64,000 nucleotides of DNA, from contig JAUTDP010000007.1 in assembly GCA_033439795.1 (NCBI GenBank), positions 1,178,001 through 1,242,000 on the forward strand. Direction: 5' to 3'. Origin of the DNA: Sordaria brevicollis. Taxonomy: Eukaryota; Ascomycota; Sordariomycetes; Sordariales; Sordariaceae. Numbering within the stretch: the first letter of the stretch is position 1; every line of letters starts with the position of its first letter. Shown here in pieces: positions 39,793 through 51,963 of this stretch. The notes under the pieces were generated by a model. That model did not search any database and was not told the origin of the DNA. It saw only the letters and a program-made list of their open reading frames with translations. Made by a program: the position numbers and the translations under genes.

Positions 39793-41370
39793 TATTATTA
39801 TCGGCGAATAAACGGTTCTACTTATCGAACTAACGAATATATTGGCGTATAGTATTAATCACGAATTGACGCCAAGCGAGCTAATTATTATCAATAGGAA
39901 CGGGACTGGTAGGACGAATAGCCGGCGAGTTAATTTCTATTAGGGAATTACTATAGGAAGGTATACGAATACTATTACTATTCGGGGGAATTCTACCGTT
40001 ACCGCTACGAAATAAATTACCGCTACCGTTACGGGGTAAATTACTATTATTATTATAAGGGATACCGCCTAAAAGAATACGACCGCCGATTAAATTATCT
40101 TTATTAAAAAAGAGGAATTTACAATAGCTTTTCTAGAAATAATCGTTAACCGATTATTTCCTATAGCGAATAAATTACTTTAAGGTACTAATAAAACCGT
40201 CGCTAATAAAGTAAAAGCGAATCGTACCGGTAAATTCCTTAACGATAATATAAAGGCGGATAAAATAATTATAAAATTCGCTGCTAATTAGGTTTTTATT
40301 AATAACCTTCTCCTAAAAAATATTATAGAAATTATAGAAATTGCGAAATATATTAACTATATAATATAAAACCGCTAAAATATATTAAATAATTTAATTA
40401 AATTTATTTAAGGACGAATTAAAATAAAAAACGTTAACGATATAAAAAATAATAATTTATTCGGGTAATTAGGAATATAATAAATCGATTTAATAATAAC
40501 CTTTATATAAATATTATAATTTAAAATAGTTAGGAAGGAAAAAAAGGCTTTAATTAATTAAAAGGTATAAACGAAATATAGGGGAATACGGATATAATTT
40601 CGAAGAGGTTAATATAAGGATAAAATATAATGGAAGGAAGATTTACCCTTTCTCCGGTATATAAAAGAATTTATTATTAATAAAGCGTTTAATAATACGT
40701 TTAAAATTAATTTTAATATTAATATTAATTATATTAAATATAGGGGTCGGCGAAGGAAGGCGAAAGGGAAACGAATTTTCGCCTTCATCTTCGTCGGAAA
40801 TTTCTATTATTTTACGGAGCGCCTTAACGTATTTTTTAACGGGGAATAATTATTTCGAATTAATTATTATTATTAAAGGAAAGAAAAACTTAAAAAAACC
40901 TAAAAAGATAAAGGGTTTTTATATTTAGGAGAAGGAGTTTTTTATATTAATATAAATTATAATAAAAATATAATTATAATAGGGAGAGGAAAAGGATAGA
41001 AGGAATAAAGGAAAGTTTAATAATTAGGAAATTTAAAAGCGATTAAAAAAGTAAACGGGCGGGGGAATAGAAAGCGGAAAGCAGTAATAAATAAAAAATA
41101 GGATAGTAAATTAGGAAAGTAGAGCGGTTTAATATTCTAACGTAACGGTAAATAGAAGGGATAAGACGGATATTAATTACGTTAACGGTAAGTATATACT
41201 GCAATTATAGAACGCTAAAGAAGCGGCGTAAATAAATCTATGCCGAGAAATATAGCCGGGGTTTTTATCCGGGGCGCTTAACGCCTACGGTTTCATCCTA
41301 CGGGGAATCGGAGATAGACCCTATATTATATTAGCGCTATAAATTTAGCTAGGGAATAAGAATCTTACTT
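39793..41370 (+). mobile_element. LINE-10: 5'-truncated LINE inside gypsy K
   Basis: This 1,578-bp copy begins within the segment after ORF2 and ends at the 3' terminus AATCTTACTT. TSD AACCCTACTTCTAAT (39778-39792) and AACCCCACTTCTAAT (41371-41385) are 15 bp with one T/C difference. The first about 140 bases retain CA/TG (for example TATTGGCGTATAG), while the rest is heavily mutated. It carries no RT or endonuclease sequence. Confidence 0.87.
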
Positions 41371-41385
41371 AACCCCACTTCTAAT

Positions 41386-44300
41386 ACCTAAATTAAAAAC
41401 TCCCCTGGTAATATTATAATATATTTACTAGCCTACGGCTCATCGATAATTAATACTTTTTAAAATAACCCAATAATTATAATAAATTATTTAGCGGCAA
41501 ATTTATAAAATATTATTAATTAAATTAATATAACGTTTACCGCCCTAATAATTATCTAAATAGCTATAGCGAATACTTAAGCCTTATAATACTAAACGGC
41601 TCCTATTACCCAATTAAATATTAATTATAACGTTACTAATTCTATCCTAATTAATATATTATTAAGAAATACCTTAAACGCTTTAACGCTTATTTAAAAA
41701 TAAACCCCCCTTTTATATTTAAGAGGATACCTTTAACCGACCTCGATTTTTATACCTAATTAAATAGGAAGCGTATCCTTCTAACCGCTAATAGGATTAA
41801 TTTATACTATTAACCTAAATATAAAATTCGAAATTAAATGTAAAAAAGTAGGAATTTTCGACCTTTAATAAATTAAAGACCCTAATAATATTAGTATAAT
41901 CCAAAACGGTAAAAATATTATTTAAATAAATATCGGTACCTTTTACGACCGATTATAAACCTTCTTCGAAGATTTAATTACCTTCTACCGCGTTGTAATT
42001 ATATTTATAAATATATTTTAAACGCTATTAAAAGGTATAATCCTATTTTAATAGAATTTAAAATTATCGGCGGATTAACGGGCTAATTTAAGGTCGGGAA
42101 GTATTTTTATCACTATTAATACGTTATATATTCGCTTTAATCTAAATTTTTAAACCGTTATTAAATATTTTACCGAAATTAAGTTTACTATACGTAATAT
42201 CGTTAAAAACGATTTAATATACTTATTACATTTCCTAAAGAAGTTATAATATATTTATACTATAAATATCCTAAATTTATAGTAAACGAATTAATAAAAA
42301 GTAATAATATATATTTAAACTACCTTTAATAATTATATTAAATAATACCTCTACGCCCTATTATAATTCGAAAATTATTAATTATATATAAAAGAAATAA
42401 TTAAAAGTAAGGAAATTATTATTTTAAAAACTAAGCGTTTATACCCTTATCTTCGATTTATATTGGGAATAAATAATTGAACGGCTTAAATCCTAACCGT
42501 AACCAAAGACGAAAATAAAAAAATATTCTTTAAATTTAGTATAATTGAATATTAGTTAATATTATAATAAGAAAACCGAAAATAATACCCAAACCGCGAT
42601 TTATAATACTATAATTCCTTTCGTAATTTATACTACTAAAATTACTTACGCGATTTAAAATAAGAAGTATATTATAATTTATAATATTAAAACCTATCTT
42701 ATAATTTTTATAAAAATTTTTAAAACCGTAATAAATTATATAATTCTTATCGATCGAATTAACTCCGTAATAATATAAAATATAATAATAATTGCGATTA
42801 ACGAAAACGTAATTTTCCCCACCCTTAATAATCCTATTATATTATAGAAAATTCCGATACCGCCTTATCCCTAAATACCGATAATAGTTTCGTAATCTTT
42901 AATACCTCTATCACTTATTATAAATATTATTTATCGCTATTTAATACTATTAATATAAAATATTATACCTGTAAATACAAATCGTCTCGGGCCGTCAAAC
43001 GTAAACGAATTAAAAAGGCACCGTTACTACGTATAATTCTTAATAAATCCTATAAATATTATAAAGAAATCTTTAACTTTTATAATACATTATTTAAATA
43101 CTTTAGTAAATACGAATATTCGGTACGTAAAGAAATTAAAAACGAGCCAAATTTAGCGTACTATAAAAATAAAATAATAATACCCCAATTATTAATTATT
43201 TCTTTCGAAGAAGATATATTTATTATTAATAACCCTAATAAAAAAGCCTAATTCCCTTAATTAAAAGTAATTAATATTTTTAATATTAACGATATCCTTA
43301 ACTTTAATAATAATCTATTTAACTATATTTATTTCCGAATTTAAATTAAATTTAGCCCTTCTAATAGTAATATAGAAATATATATAGACCTTAATACCGG
43401 GAAAATAATAATCGGCAAACACTTTCTATAATAATTAAATTATAATATCGAAAAAAGAAAAAGGAAGTTCAAGGGTATTAGAAAAGATATTATTATTATC
43501 GAAAAGTAAACGACCTTTATATTATATATCCCAAATAAAAACGATAAAAACGAAAATATTCTTTTAAAAATAATAAAGTCCAGATAGGTAATAAATAAAT
43601 TAGCCCCTAATATCCTACTTAGAAACGATTTTATAACCCCCTATTATAATAATATCGATTATAATTTATTAATTATCTATTTAAAAAGTCTCAGAGCGAA
43701 ATTCTTATTCGAAATTAAAATACGTAATACCCTATATATTAAGAAAATTACTAACGTTAAAAAATATATCCTATTTTCCGGCTAATAATCGTATATTATA
43801 ATTAATTATAAATTATTACCTTTAAATTACAACTTTTCCTTTAATTTTTATAACCTAATCGTAATATACGTATAAATTAATTATAAAACCCCCCGAATAA
43901 TTATAACCTATAATAATATATTAAGAATTATTATTATTCGTAAAAATAAGAAATTAAAAATTATTAACGAAATAATAAATAGTAATTTCTTTGTAATATT
44001 AATAATAGGAATAATAAAAGCGTTAACTTTAAGAATTGTAATAGTAATAGTATTAAACGTTTTTAATAACGTCGACCCCTATTTAATATTATTAATCGTT
44101 AATACCGAATTTCCCCTAATTAATATTATCGCCTATATCGCCGCTAATAATACACCTACGCCCTTCTTAATATTAAACGAACCGATTAATATTCGTAAAA
44201 TAAATATTAATATTGATAAAACGCTACTTTCCGATTAAGTATATAATATTATTACTAGTAATTAACTTTTATTACCCCCGCCTTTTAATCCCTAACCCGG

Positions 44301-44524
44301 AAAACGATTATTATTACCCGAAAAATATTCTACGCTAAAAATTAAAATAATTTAATTAAAAATAATTATTAACGAGGGAATTTATATATATAATAAAAAT
44401 AGATAATAAGTATAAAAATTGGAAAAGGTCGTTAAAAATTTTCTTAAAGTATAGTAAAACGGAAGTATAATAAAAATAAATAAGAAAAATATAATAAAAA
44501 TATTATTAATCGAAGGATAATAGA
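41386..44524 (+). pseudogene. Gypsy K middle region with aspartic protease footprint
   Basis: This stretch continues the K frame. A segment beginning Lys-Tyr-Tyr-Thr-Cys near 42958 reads open for over 100 codons with basic residues and may be a degraded zinc-binding/nucleocapsid-like region. At 43387-43420 the sequence reads Asp-Leu-Asn-Thr-Gly followed by a hydrophobic segment, a RIP-altered version of the retropepsin DTG/DSG active site, and about 100 codons of protease-like sequence follow. Gypsy L is inserted at 44525 between this protease and the RT. Domain order (protease before RT) fits Ty3/gypsy. The exact ends are not determinable. Confidence 0.55.
44520..44524 (+). repeat. Target-site duplication of gypsy L, left copy
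   Basis: ATAGA directly precedes the 5' LTR and is repeated exactly at 52229-52233, directly after the 3' LTR. A 5-bp duplication is the usual product of Ty3/gypsy integrases. Confidence 0.9.
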
Positions 44525-44789
44525 TGTTACGGCGCTGGCGGATAGGGTCCCTGTCAGGGCCCTATTTGGCGGACCGGTTGTCGTTTGGGCGGTTACCCTA
44601 ATAGAGGTTGATTATACTAGCGTACGTAATTACGTATTACTTTCGTAGGTCGCCCGCGCTTAAGTATAAACCCTAGCGCGGGGTGCGCCCTTTATTCGTT
44701 TTCTTCTTTTCTTCTTTATTTTATAATTCTACAATAGATTTAAATTTAACGTATTAAATTTATTTCTTATAATTATATTGTTTGTAATA
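44525..44789 (+). repeat. 5' LTR of gypsy L
   Basis: The 265 bp start TGTTACGGCG and end GTAATA, corresponding to GTGACA in the 3' LTR. It contains a perfect 14-bp palindrome TACGTAATTACGTA (44623-44636) and a TATA-like GTATAAA (44664-44670) just upstream of a GC-rich stretch, plausible promoter elements. The first about 90 bases keep TG/CA dinucleotides that are TA in the 3' LTR, while the last about 80 bases are more mutated than in the 3' LTR. Confidence 0.92.
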
Positions 44790-44889
44790 ATTATAAAATT
44801 ACCTTTAATATATTAAAGAGGTATTTAAATATCCTAAACCTATTTACCGATTAAAGTAATTATAATATATACTTTCGTAATTAATTATA

Positions 44890-47263
44890 ATAGCGTATAC
44901 CCCCGACGAGAAAACTACCGCGGTTAAGACCGTTAAATTATGTATTACCGAGAGCGTTTAAATAAACGAGGCTTAAAGGAAGAATATATTTAATAAATTC
45001 GTAGTCGAATAAATTAAATTCGATATTATAAACGTATTTATTACTTTTAATATAATTATTTAATAAAATAATACTTTTAAGCGTCGTTCGTTTAATAATA
45101 TTACGATCGGTACTTTTAAGGAGAAATAAGATATTTAATTATATAATATCGATAAATTTAATTTAAAGGATTATAATATTTTGAAAGATATAAATAAAGT
45201 TATTATATTTTTTAATTAGGAAATTACTAATAAATTCGCTAATGTTTATTATATATTTAGTATAGAGGATTTATTCGGCTTTTTATATACGAAGATTAAT
45301 GCAATTACGAAATATTAGGCCTAATATAATAAAGGATATTTAATTTTTACTTTTAAAATTTTAATAATTACGGGTAAAAATTATTAGGAATAAAATAATA
45401 GTAATATCCTATTAATAGATTTCGATATTTTTAAATCTATTATCGAAGATTTTAAAAACGTACGTACTATTTTTAAAGAAATTAAATTACGAATTATTTA
45501 AGCGGAAATTATCCTTTTTTAATAATAAAGATATTAAATTATTATTATTATTTTAAATATTAATTTAGAATAAATATACGAATACGCCGCTAATTTATTA
45601 AAATATTAGAAGGGCGCTGAGATAGATAACGAGCGTTTCCGCGAGGATTTATATAAAAAATAGGGTAAGAATATATTTTTAATGCATTAATTATTAGAGG
45701 CCTATAGGAGTGAGAATCCTAATTTCGAACCGGATAATTACGAAGCTTTATATTATAAGAACGCCGCGCTATACGAAAAGAACCGCGAACTTTAAACTTA
45801 ATTTATTAAATTATATTAAATTATTAATTATTTTAACGAAGGCGCCTAAAATAATACCCTATTTAATAATAATTAAAACGACGATTTGTTTAATAATAAA
45901 GGAGTTTAAAATAATACCTTATTAAACGACGGTTATATTAATAAATAAGGTATTTCGTATAAATAAAAAGATAATTCTTCGATTAAAGGTTATCCTTCCT
46001 ATTCCTACTTCTTTATTAAATAGAATAAGATTCGCTATAAATTAATTAAAAAAGAAAAGGAGTTTATTAAAGTTAAGGATAATTTAATAGTTATAAAAGT
46101 TTAAATTAAGGAATTAGGAAGAGTAATAATTATTTAGAATGGTAATATAATTAATTTATATACTATAGTTGCTATTTTAATTAAAGAGAATATTGACCTC
46201 CGTAAAGAGAATATTAGCCTTTATAAAAAAAAGGTCGCTTTTTTAATTCCCGAGAACTTCGAACGCTATAATTACGTTAATTACAATAATAATAGCGATA
46301 ATAAAAACTATTATAAAAAGACGTTTATTATCGATTTTTTTATTAATAATTATAGATATTTATTAATTAAAAAAAAGGACCTACCCTATTTTTATAATAA
46401 AAAGGATAAGGATATTATTACTTTTAGCGTTTAATATTATTATATTTTTAATAAATTTAAATTGAACGTTAATTACTTCTCCGATAACGAAGTTAAAAAG
46501 ATATATATCGAGAATTATATTATTAATAAAATTATTTAAAACCTTAAACCCTACTTCGCCGACGGCCTTTATAATATTAAAACCTTTAATAAATTATTAA
46601 CTTATTTATACGCCGAATATTACGATTATAATTGAAAGGAGAAGGCTATTTACGAATTTAACGATTTAAAATTCGAAATGAATAAGGATTTTTAAAAATT
46701 CCGTAATAAATTCGTATATTTAACCGGGGAATGCGGTTATCCTCCTAATTTATAAAAATAAAAATTCAATTAGAAATTTCTAAGTATTATTTAAAATACT
46801 CTCCTTTAAGGATATAAATAAGAGGATATTACTTTTAATTAATATATTTTAATAATTAAGAAGGCGGTCGAAATTAATTAATATATTTTTTATAATAATA
46901 AAATTAAGAAGGATAATAAAGATAAGGATAAGAATATTTCTTCTTTTTTTACGAATTCGTTTAATAAGGTTAGGGGTTCTACTAATTTTAATAAGAATTT
47001 TAATAATATTATTAATAATAGTATTAATATTAATAACGGTAATTAAAATAATTCTCGTTGCGCCTTTAATATAATTCGTAAGGAAGTTTGTAAATTATTC
47101 GAAGAGAATAAATATTTCGTATATAAAGAAACTAGATATCGTTTCCGCGATTACTTTAACCGTCGTAACGGTAACCCTAACCGTATTAATAAACTCGTCG
47201 ATTATTATAGCCGTAAAGATAAGGAGGATAATAAGCCGATTAACGATAAAGCGGAAAATTAAT
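44890..47263 (+). pseudogene. Gypsy L Gag remnant with CCHC zinc-knuckle footprint
   Basis: This is the structural protein of the particle. The frame (phase of 45712) is readable from about 44.9 kb to the stop near 47263 with TAA/TAG at Gln-like positions. At 47113-47154 the codons read Tyr-Phe-Val-Tyr-Lys-Glu-Thr-Arg-Tyr-Arg-Phe-Arg-Asp-Tyr. This has exactly the spacing of a CX2CX4HX4C knuckle in which each Cys and the His are now Tyr (TGY or CAY changed to TAY). The region before it is Asn- and Lys-rich. The start codon is not identifiable. Confidence 0.75.
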
Positions 47264-47304
47264 TATTTTAAGAATATTAAATTCTTTCCCAAGGATTAAA
47301 TTAA

Positions 47305-47731
47305 GAGGTGGTCTATTCGTACTGTTAGAAACGTCTTGTCGGACTGTGGTCCAAAAAAATAAAATAAGGTAAATAAATTGTAGTTTAACGAAACTAAGGT
47401 GTTTAAGTATAAAAAGTATATCGGAATTTTTTTCATTTTCTATATTATATTATAGGGGTCCTACGGTAGAGCGAAGTCCACGTTAAAGCCTACTATCTAT
47501 CAAGATTGAGAAATAAAATTTTCCTTTATTTAAAAAATATATAAACTAATTTAAAATGGGATAGTGGACGCGGTATATTTCAAGACTATTTTTATGAAAT
47601 TTAGTATAATTTGCTCTATATTTTATACTTATTTTCCTCCTTATTATTAATTTCCTTGGCTAAAAAAAGTTGAAGATATTTTTGGACTACAGTCCGACAA
47701 GACGTTTTTAACAGTACGAATAGACATCCTC
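47305..47731. mobile_element. 427-bp MITE with 53-bp terminal inverted repeats, not RIP-mutated
   Basis: The first 53 bases (GAGGTGGTCTATTCGTACTG...) are the reverse complement of the last 53 with about four mismatches. The element is flanked by TAAATTAA at 47297-47304 and 47732-47739, an 8-bp TSD as made by hAT-type (also P-type) transposases. It has no coding frame, so it is a non-autonomous miniature element. In contrast to everything around it, it is rich in CA and TG, so it escaped RIP or arrived afterwards. With its TSD it adds 435 bp, a multiple of three, between Gag and protease. The superfamily call rests only on TSD length. Confidence 0.88.
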
Positions 47732-47777
47732 TAAATTAATAAATATTTATTTTAGAAAGAATTTAAAAAAAGTAATA

Positions 47778-48160
47778 TTGAAAAGTATAAAAGTAAATAA
47801 AGGATTTTTAAAGGATTATCTGGGTGGATTTATATTAATTACGTTTTGTATTATAATAGGTAATAATAGTAAAACTTTATTTATAAATAATATACTTATT
47901 AATTCGGGAGTAAATAGTAATATTTTTGTAAATAAGGACTTTATTAATAATATAATAAAATAAAAAATAAAAAGGTTGTACGGCTTTTAATTTTATACGG
48001 TAAGGGGGTATATTAAATAATATAGTAAAATAATTAATTAGTATTTATAGGGTACTATCGAAATATAGGGATAGAAATTTAAAAAAGAAATAATAATCGT
48101 TATTAATTCGGGATACGATATTATTTTAAATAAATATCAATTAAGAAAATATAAAGTTTT
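47778..48160 (+). pseudogene. Gypsy L protease remnant
   Basis: A 61-codon uninterrupted stretch (47778-47963) contains Ile-Asn-Ser-Gly-Val-Asn-Ser at 47898-47918, a RIP-altered retropepsin active site (ancestral DSGA; Asp to Asn and Ala to Val). The frame goes on with stops to a segment like SGYDIILNK near 48110-48140, typical of the end of the gypsy protease before the RT. This stretch directly right of the MITE keeps more TG dinucleotides than the rest of the element. The catalytic Asp is lost, so it is inactive. Confidence 0.72.
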
Positions 48161-48899
48161 AATCGACGTTATAAATACAAAATTTATCTTTAATAAAATA
48201 ATTATTATTCTTTTAGCTTTTAATAAACGGATTATTAAATTCGAGAACTTCGTTAAAATTATAATACTATTTCTCTTAGCGAAATACGGCCGACCGATCG
48301 AATTCTTCGAAGAATTAAAAGAACGATTAACTTAATACGGGGAAAACGAAAATTTAATAAAAATAGAACGCTAATTATTAAATTAATACGCTTTAAAATA
48401 AGAAGAAGAGGATATAATACCTACGCGATAAGAATATATTAAAATATTTAAAACCGAATAAAGAAACGATCTTTATTAAAACGAAAATACGCAAAGTCGA
48501 TATTAATTAAAAAGAGATAGCGTAGGTTAATATAAATATTATAACGATCTTACGGTAGTTAGTACCGATACTTTTTTTATATTCGTTAAATAAGAATATA
48601 TAGGAGTAATTAATCTTTATAAATTTAATCGATTTATTAACGATTATAAAAGATAAGCCCTTATTAAAGATAAAGTAGAATTACGTAAACGAATTAAGAA
48701 AGAAATTCTTAAATACGCTTATAAATATTTAAATATATTTAATAAAAAGGAATCTAATACTTTACCGAATTACTATATTAACAATTATAAAATCGATTTA
48801 ATAAATAGAGCGAAATTTAAAGATTTTAGGTATAATTTATTATATAAAATATTAATTAATAAATTGGAAGCTTATTAGAATTACGTAAACGAAATTTTA

Positions 48900-50120
48900 A
48901 TTAAAGGATTTATTAAAAGTAATTTTATATTTTAGGTTGCGCTTATCTTCTTTATACTAAAAGCTAATAGCGGATTGAAATTTTACGTAAATTATCGGAA
49001 ATTCAACGCTATTATAAAAAAAAAATAAATACCCTCTCCCTTTAATTAACGAAATTATTATTAAAATTAATTAAATAAAGATTTTTTCGAAAATTAATAT
49101 TAAATAGGCTTTTTATCAAATTTATATATACCCCGACGACGAAGAATTTATAATATTCCGAATAAAATATAATATTTATAAATATAAAGTCCTACCCTTC
49201 GGATTAATTAATAAATTATTAATATTCTAACGGTATATTAATAAAATATTAATAAATTATTTCGACGATTTTTGTAGCGCGTATATCGATAATATTTTTA
49301 TCTTTTCGAATAATTTGGAAAAATATAAAATTTATATTAAAAAGGTATTGGCTAGGTTGGAAATGGCGGGTTTATAAGCGGACTTAAATAAATATAAATT
49401 CTACGTTAAGAAAATTAAATTTTTAGGCTTTATTATCGGAATAGACGGGGTATTTATTAATTTTTAAAAAATCGCCGTTATAAAAGATTAGTAAATTCTA
49501 ATAAATATACAGGGAGTATAATCTTTCTTAGGTTTTTATAATTTTTACCGACGATTTATTAAAGATTATAACCGAATTATTAAACCGTTAACGGTATTAA
49601 TAAGGAAAAAAGAAATATTCGATTAGAATAAAGATTATTAAATTACCTTCGAAGAATTTAAAAGGAGGTTACTATTAATACCTATTTTAATTTATTTTAA
49701 ATATAATTAATTAATACGGGTAGAAACGGATATTTCTAACGAAGTAGTAACGGGGGTATTATTTTAATTAATCGATAATAAATAGCGCTTTATTACCTTT
49801 TATTCCGAAATTATATATAAAGTAAAATATAATTACTTTATTTATAATAAAGAATTAATAATAATTATTAGGGCTTTATAATATTAGAAAGCCGAATTTA
49901 TTAATTTATAGGAACCTTTCTTAATTTTTATAGATAATAAAGCGTTTAAATAATTTAATATTAAGCGATTATTAAATTTATAATAAACGGGCTAGTAGGT
50001 AGAATTCCTATTTTAATACTATTTTATTATTTTATACTAGTTAGGGAAGGAGAACGGGGTAGCCGACGCTTTATTAAAGAAGGCGGAAGATTTAAAGAAT
50101 TAGAAAGTTAAGTAAAAAAC
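48900..50120 (+). pseudogene. Gypsy L reverse transcriptase and RNase H remnant
   Basis: The RT core is well preserved. A segment like VLPFGLINK (about 49187-49215) precedes the catalytic box Tyr-Ile-Asp-Asn at 49282-49293 (ancestral YIDD, second Asp changed by G-to-A), followed by FIFSN and a KFLGFIIG-like segment near 49425. RNase H-like sequence follows to about 50.1 kb. In life this enzyme copies element RNA into DNA within particles. Stops are TAA/TAG at Gln or Trp positions. Confidence 0.82.
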
Positions 50121-50439
50121 CTACCGTATTTTCCAAATCTTTAAGAATTTGGAAGATAGCCGTATAATATAATTTAACGATATAATTAATAATATTAACG
50201 CCGTTTATACGTTAATTTCGTCTTTAAAAACCCTTATAGAAATTAACCCAGAAGTTGCGGAGAGTAATCGAAAGGATCGTTTAGAGGGATACTTTTTAAT
50301 AAACCGTTTTATACTTAAGAATAAAATTTACCTAAATTTAAAGATTTATTAAAATATAATTAAAAGGGGGGAGAACGGGTATCGATTTATTATTAATAAG
50401 ATTTTTACCCATTTTAATAAATTTATTATACTATTTAGT

Positions 50440-51460
50440 ATTTTAAAAGCTTAAATTATTTATAAACTATACGTAAAGATTATTACTATTTATTTAAGCC
50501 GAAATAAAATAAATCGCCTAATTTCTATATAGTATTAATAATTAAGGATAATTAGTAATATCGACCGCTTTATTATTAATTATATAATATATTATATTTC
50601 GAAGGTTCTCTATAATAAGATATTTAGTAAATTGGAACCTATTTTAACGGCTTAACGTATTTAATATAACCTAATTGTAGACTTTAAATTAATATTTAAG
50701 GATAAATAAAGATTCGATAACGTATTCGTAATAATAGATCGATTAAACAAAATATTATAAACTATCCTTTATTTTACAACGGTAATAATTAAGGACGCGG
50801 CCTATATATATTATAAAGGGCTATATTATATTTATAATTTATTAAGCGAAATTATTTCGGATAGAGGATTTTAATTCGTTTTAAATTTTACGAACGAATT
50901 AATTAAGATTTTAAATATTAAATAGAAATTAACTTCTTCGGGTTATAATTAAATAACGGAGTAAGTAGAAATTATAAATAAATATTTCGATTAACGCTTC
51001 TATCCTTTTATTAATTACTTCTAAAATAATTAGTCCGAAGTAATTTTAACGATAAATACCGTTTAAATAGGAATATTATATAATAATTTAGAAGGGATAT
51101 AACCGTACGAAGTATTAAAAGGATTCCTTATACCTAATACCCTAAATTAAAAAATACGTATTAATTTCAATAGTATTAAATTAATAATTAAGGAGAAGTT
51201 TAATTACGAAAATATATAAAAAATAATAAAATAAATTCGAAGTTACGTAAAGAAGGTAAGAGAATATATTATTAAGGCCTAAAAACGGATAATTAAATAA
51301 ACGGATAAATATCGGCGCGTTTTAAATTTCAATCCTAAGGATAAAATATTTATAATTAAACGGAGTAAATTTATAAATCGACCGAATTATAAATTCGATT
51401 TTCCTTTAATTAATTAATATTTTAAAATTAAAGAAAAATATAATTATTCATTTAAATTAA
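50440..51460 (+). pseudogene. Gypsy L integrase remnant, DDE triad codons intact
   Basis: The retroviral-type integrase core is recognised by VDFK (first Asp at 50680-50682), SDRGF (second Asp at 50860-50862) and a Glu at 50968-50970, giving the classic D-D-35-E spacing. All three catalytic codons survive RIP, although stops flank them. An N-terminal zinc-binding region probably precedes (50440-50660), but its Cys/His residues are obscured. It shares its phase with the RT, as one Pol polyprotein. Confidence 0.8.
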
Positions 51461-51580
51461 AGGTGCCGAAAAGGTAGAGAAGGACGGATATTTTTTATAT
51501 AAATTGATTAAAGAAGTACCCTAATAACTTATTATTTAATTAAAAATTAAAAAAATTAATAAGAGAATACGTTAACGACG

Positions 51581-51730
51581 ATATCGAATAGGAAGTAAAG
51601 GAAATTTTAATTTCTCGGATATATTTTAGTAAATTCTAATATTAGGTAAATTAGAAGGGATATAATCCTAATCCGAAATTTTATAATACGGGTAATTTTA
51701 AAAATTTATTTAAATTCTTAAAAATATATT
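51581..51730 (+). pseudogene. Gypsy L chromodomain remnant at Pol C-terminus
   Basis: The sequence reads close to EVKEIL...SR.Y...K..Y.V...KGYNPNP, the fold signature of a chromodomain. TAG codons stand where the aromatic or Gln residues of the YxVKWKGY core would be. Chromodomains at the integrase C-terminus direct chromoviruses to heterochromatin, consistent with the location in a repeat block. It follows the integrase in the same phase. Confidence 0.75.
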
Positions 51731-51950
51731 ATAAAATATACTTTAAATACTTAGGGCCGCCTATATATTTAAAAGAATAATTATAAAAAATTAAAGCGGA
51801 AGAATTCGATAAAAATTATCCGGAGGATAATATCCCTTTAAAGAAAGGTATAAAGAAATTAAGGAGGACGGTAAGTATTAAAAAATAAAGGACTTATTTT
51901 ATATATAATAATAATTCTAATATTTTAGAAATTCGGGGCGAATCTTTTTC

Positions 51951-51960
51951 GAGGGGGGGG
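51951..51960 (+). other. Polypurine tract of gypsy L
   Basis: GAGGGGGGGG lies three bases upstream of the 3' LTR, the expected site for plus-strand DNA priming. The G run lacks CpA/TpG sites and so is immune to RIP. Confidence 0.85.
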
Positions 51961-51963
51961 TAA

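Noticed and set aside
44790..44810. Primer-binding site of gypsy L
   Set aside because: The bases after the 5' LTR are too altered (ATTATAAAATTACC) to be matched to a tRNA 3' end by eye.
45710..45925. 71-codon open frame on the plus strand
   Set aside because: It is out of phase with the Gag frame of gypsy L, which reads ENPNFEPDNYEALY from 45712 and is the coding frame there.
47305..47731. Tc1/mariner-type MITE with TA duplication
   Set aside because: No TA directly abuts both termini; the 8-bp TAAATTAA duplication fits the boundaries better.
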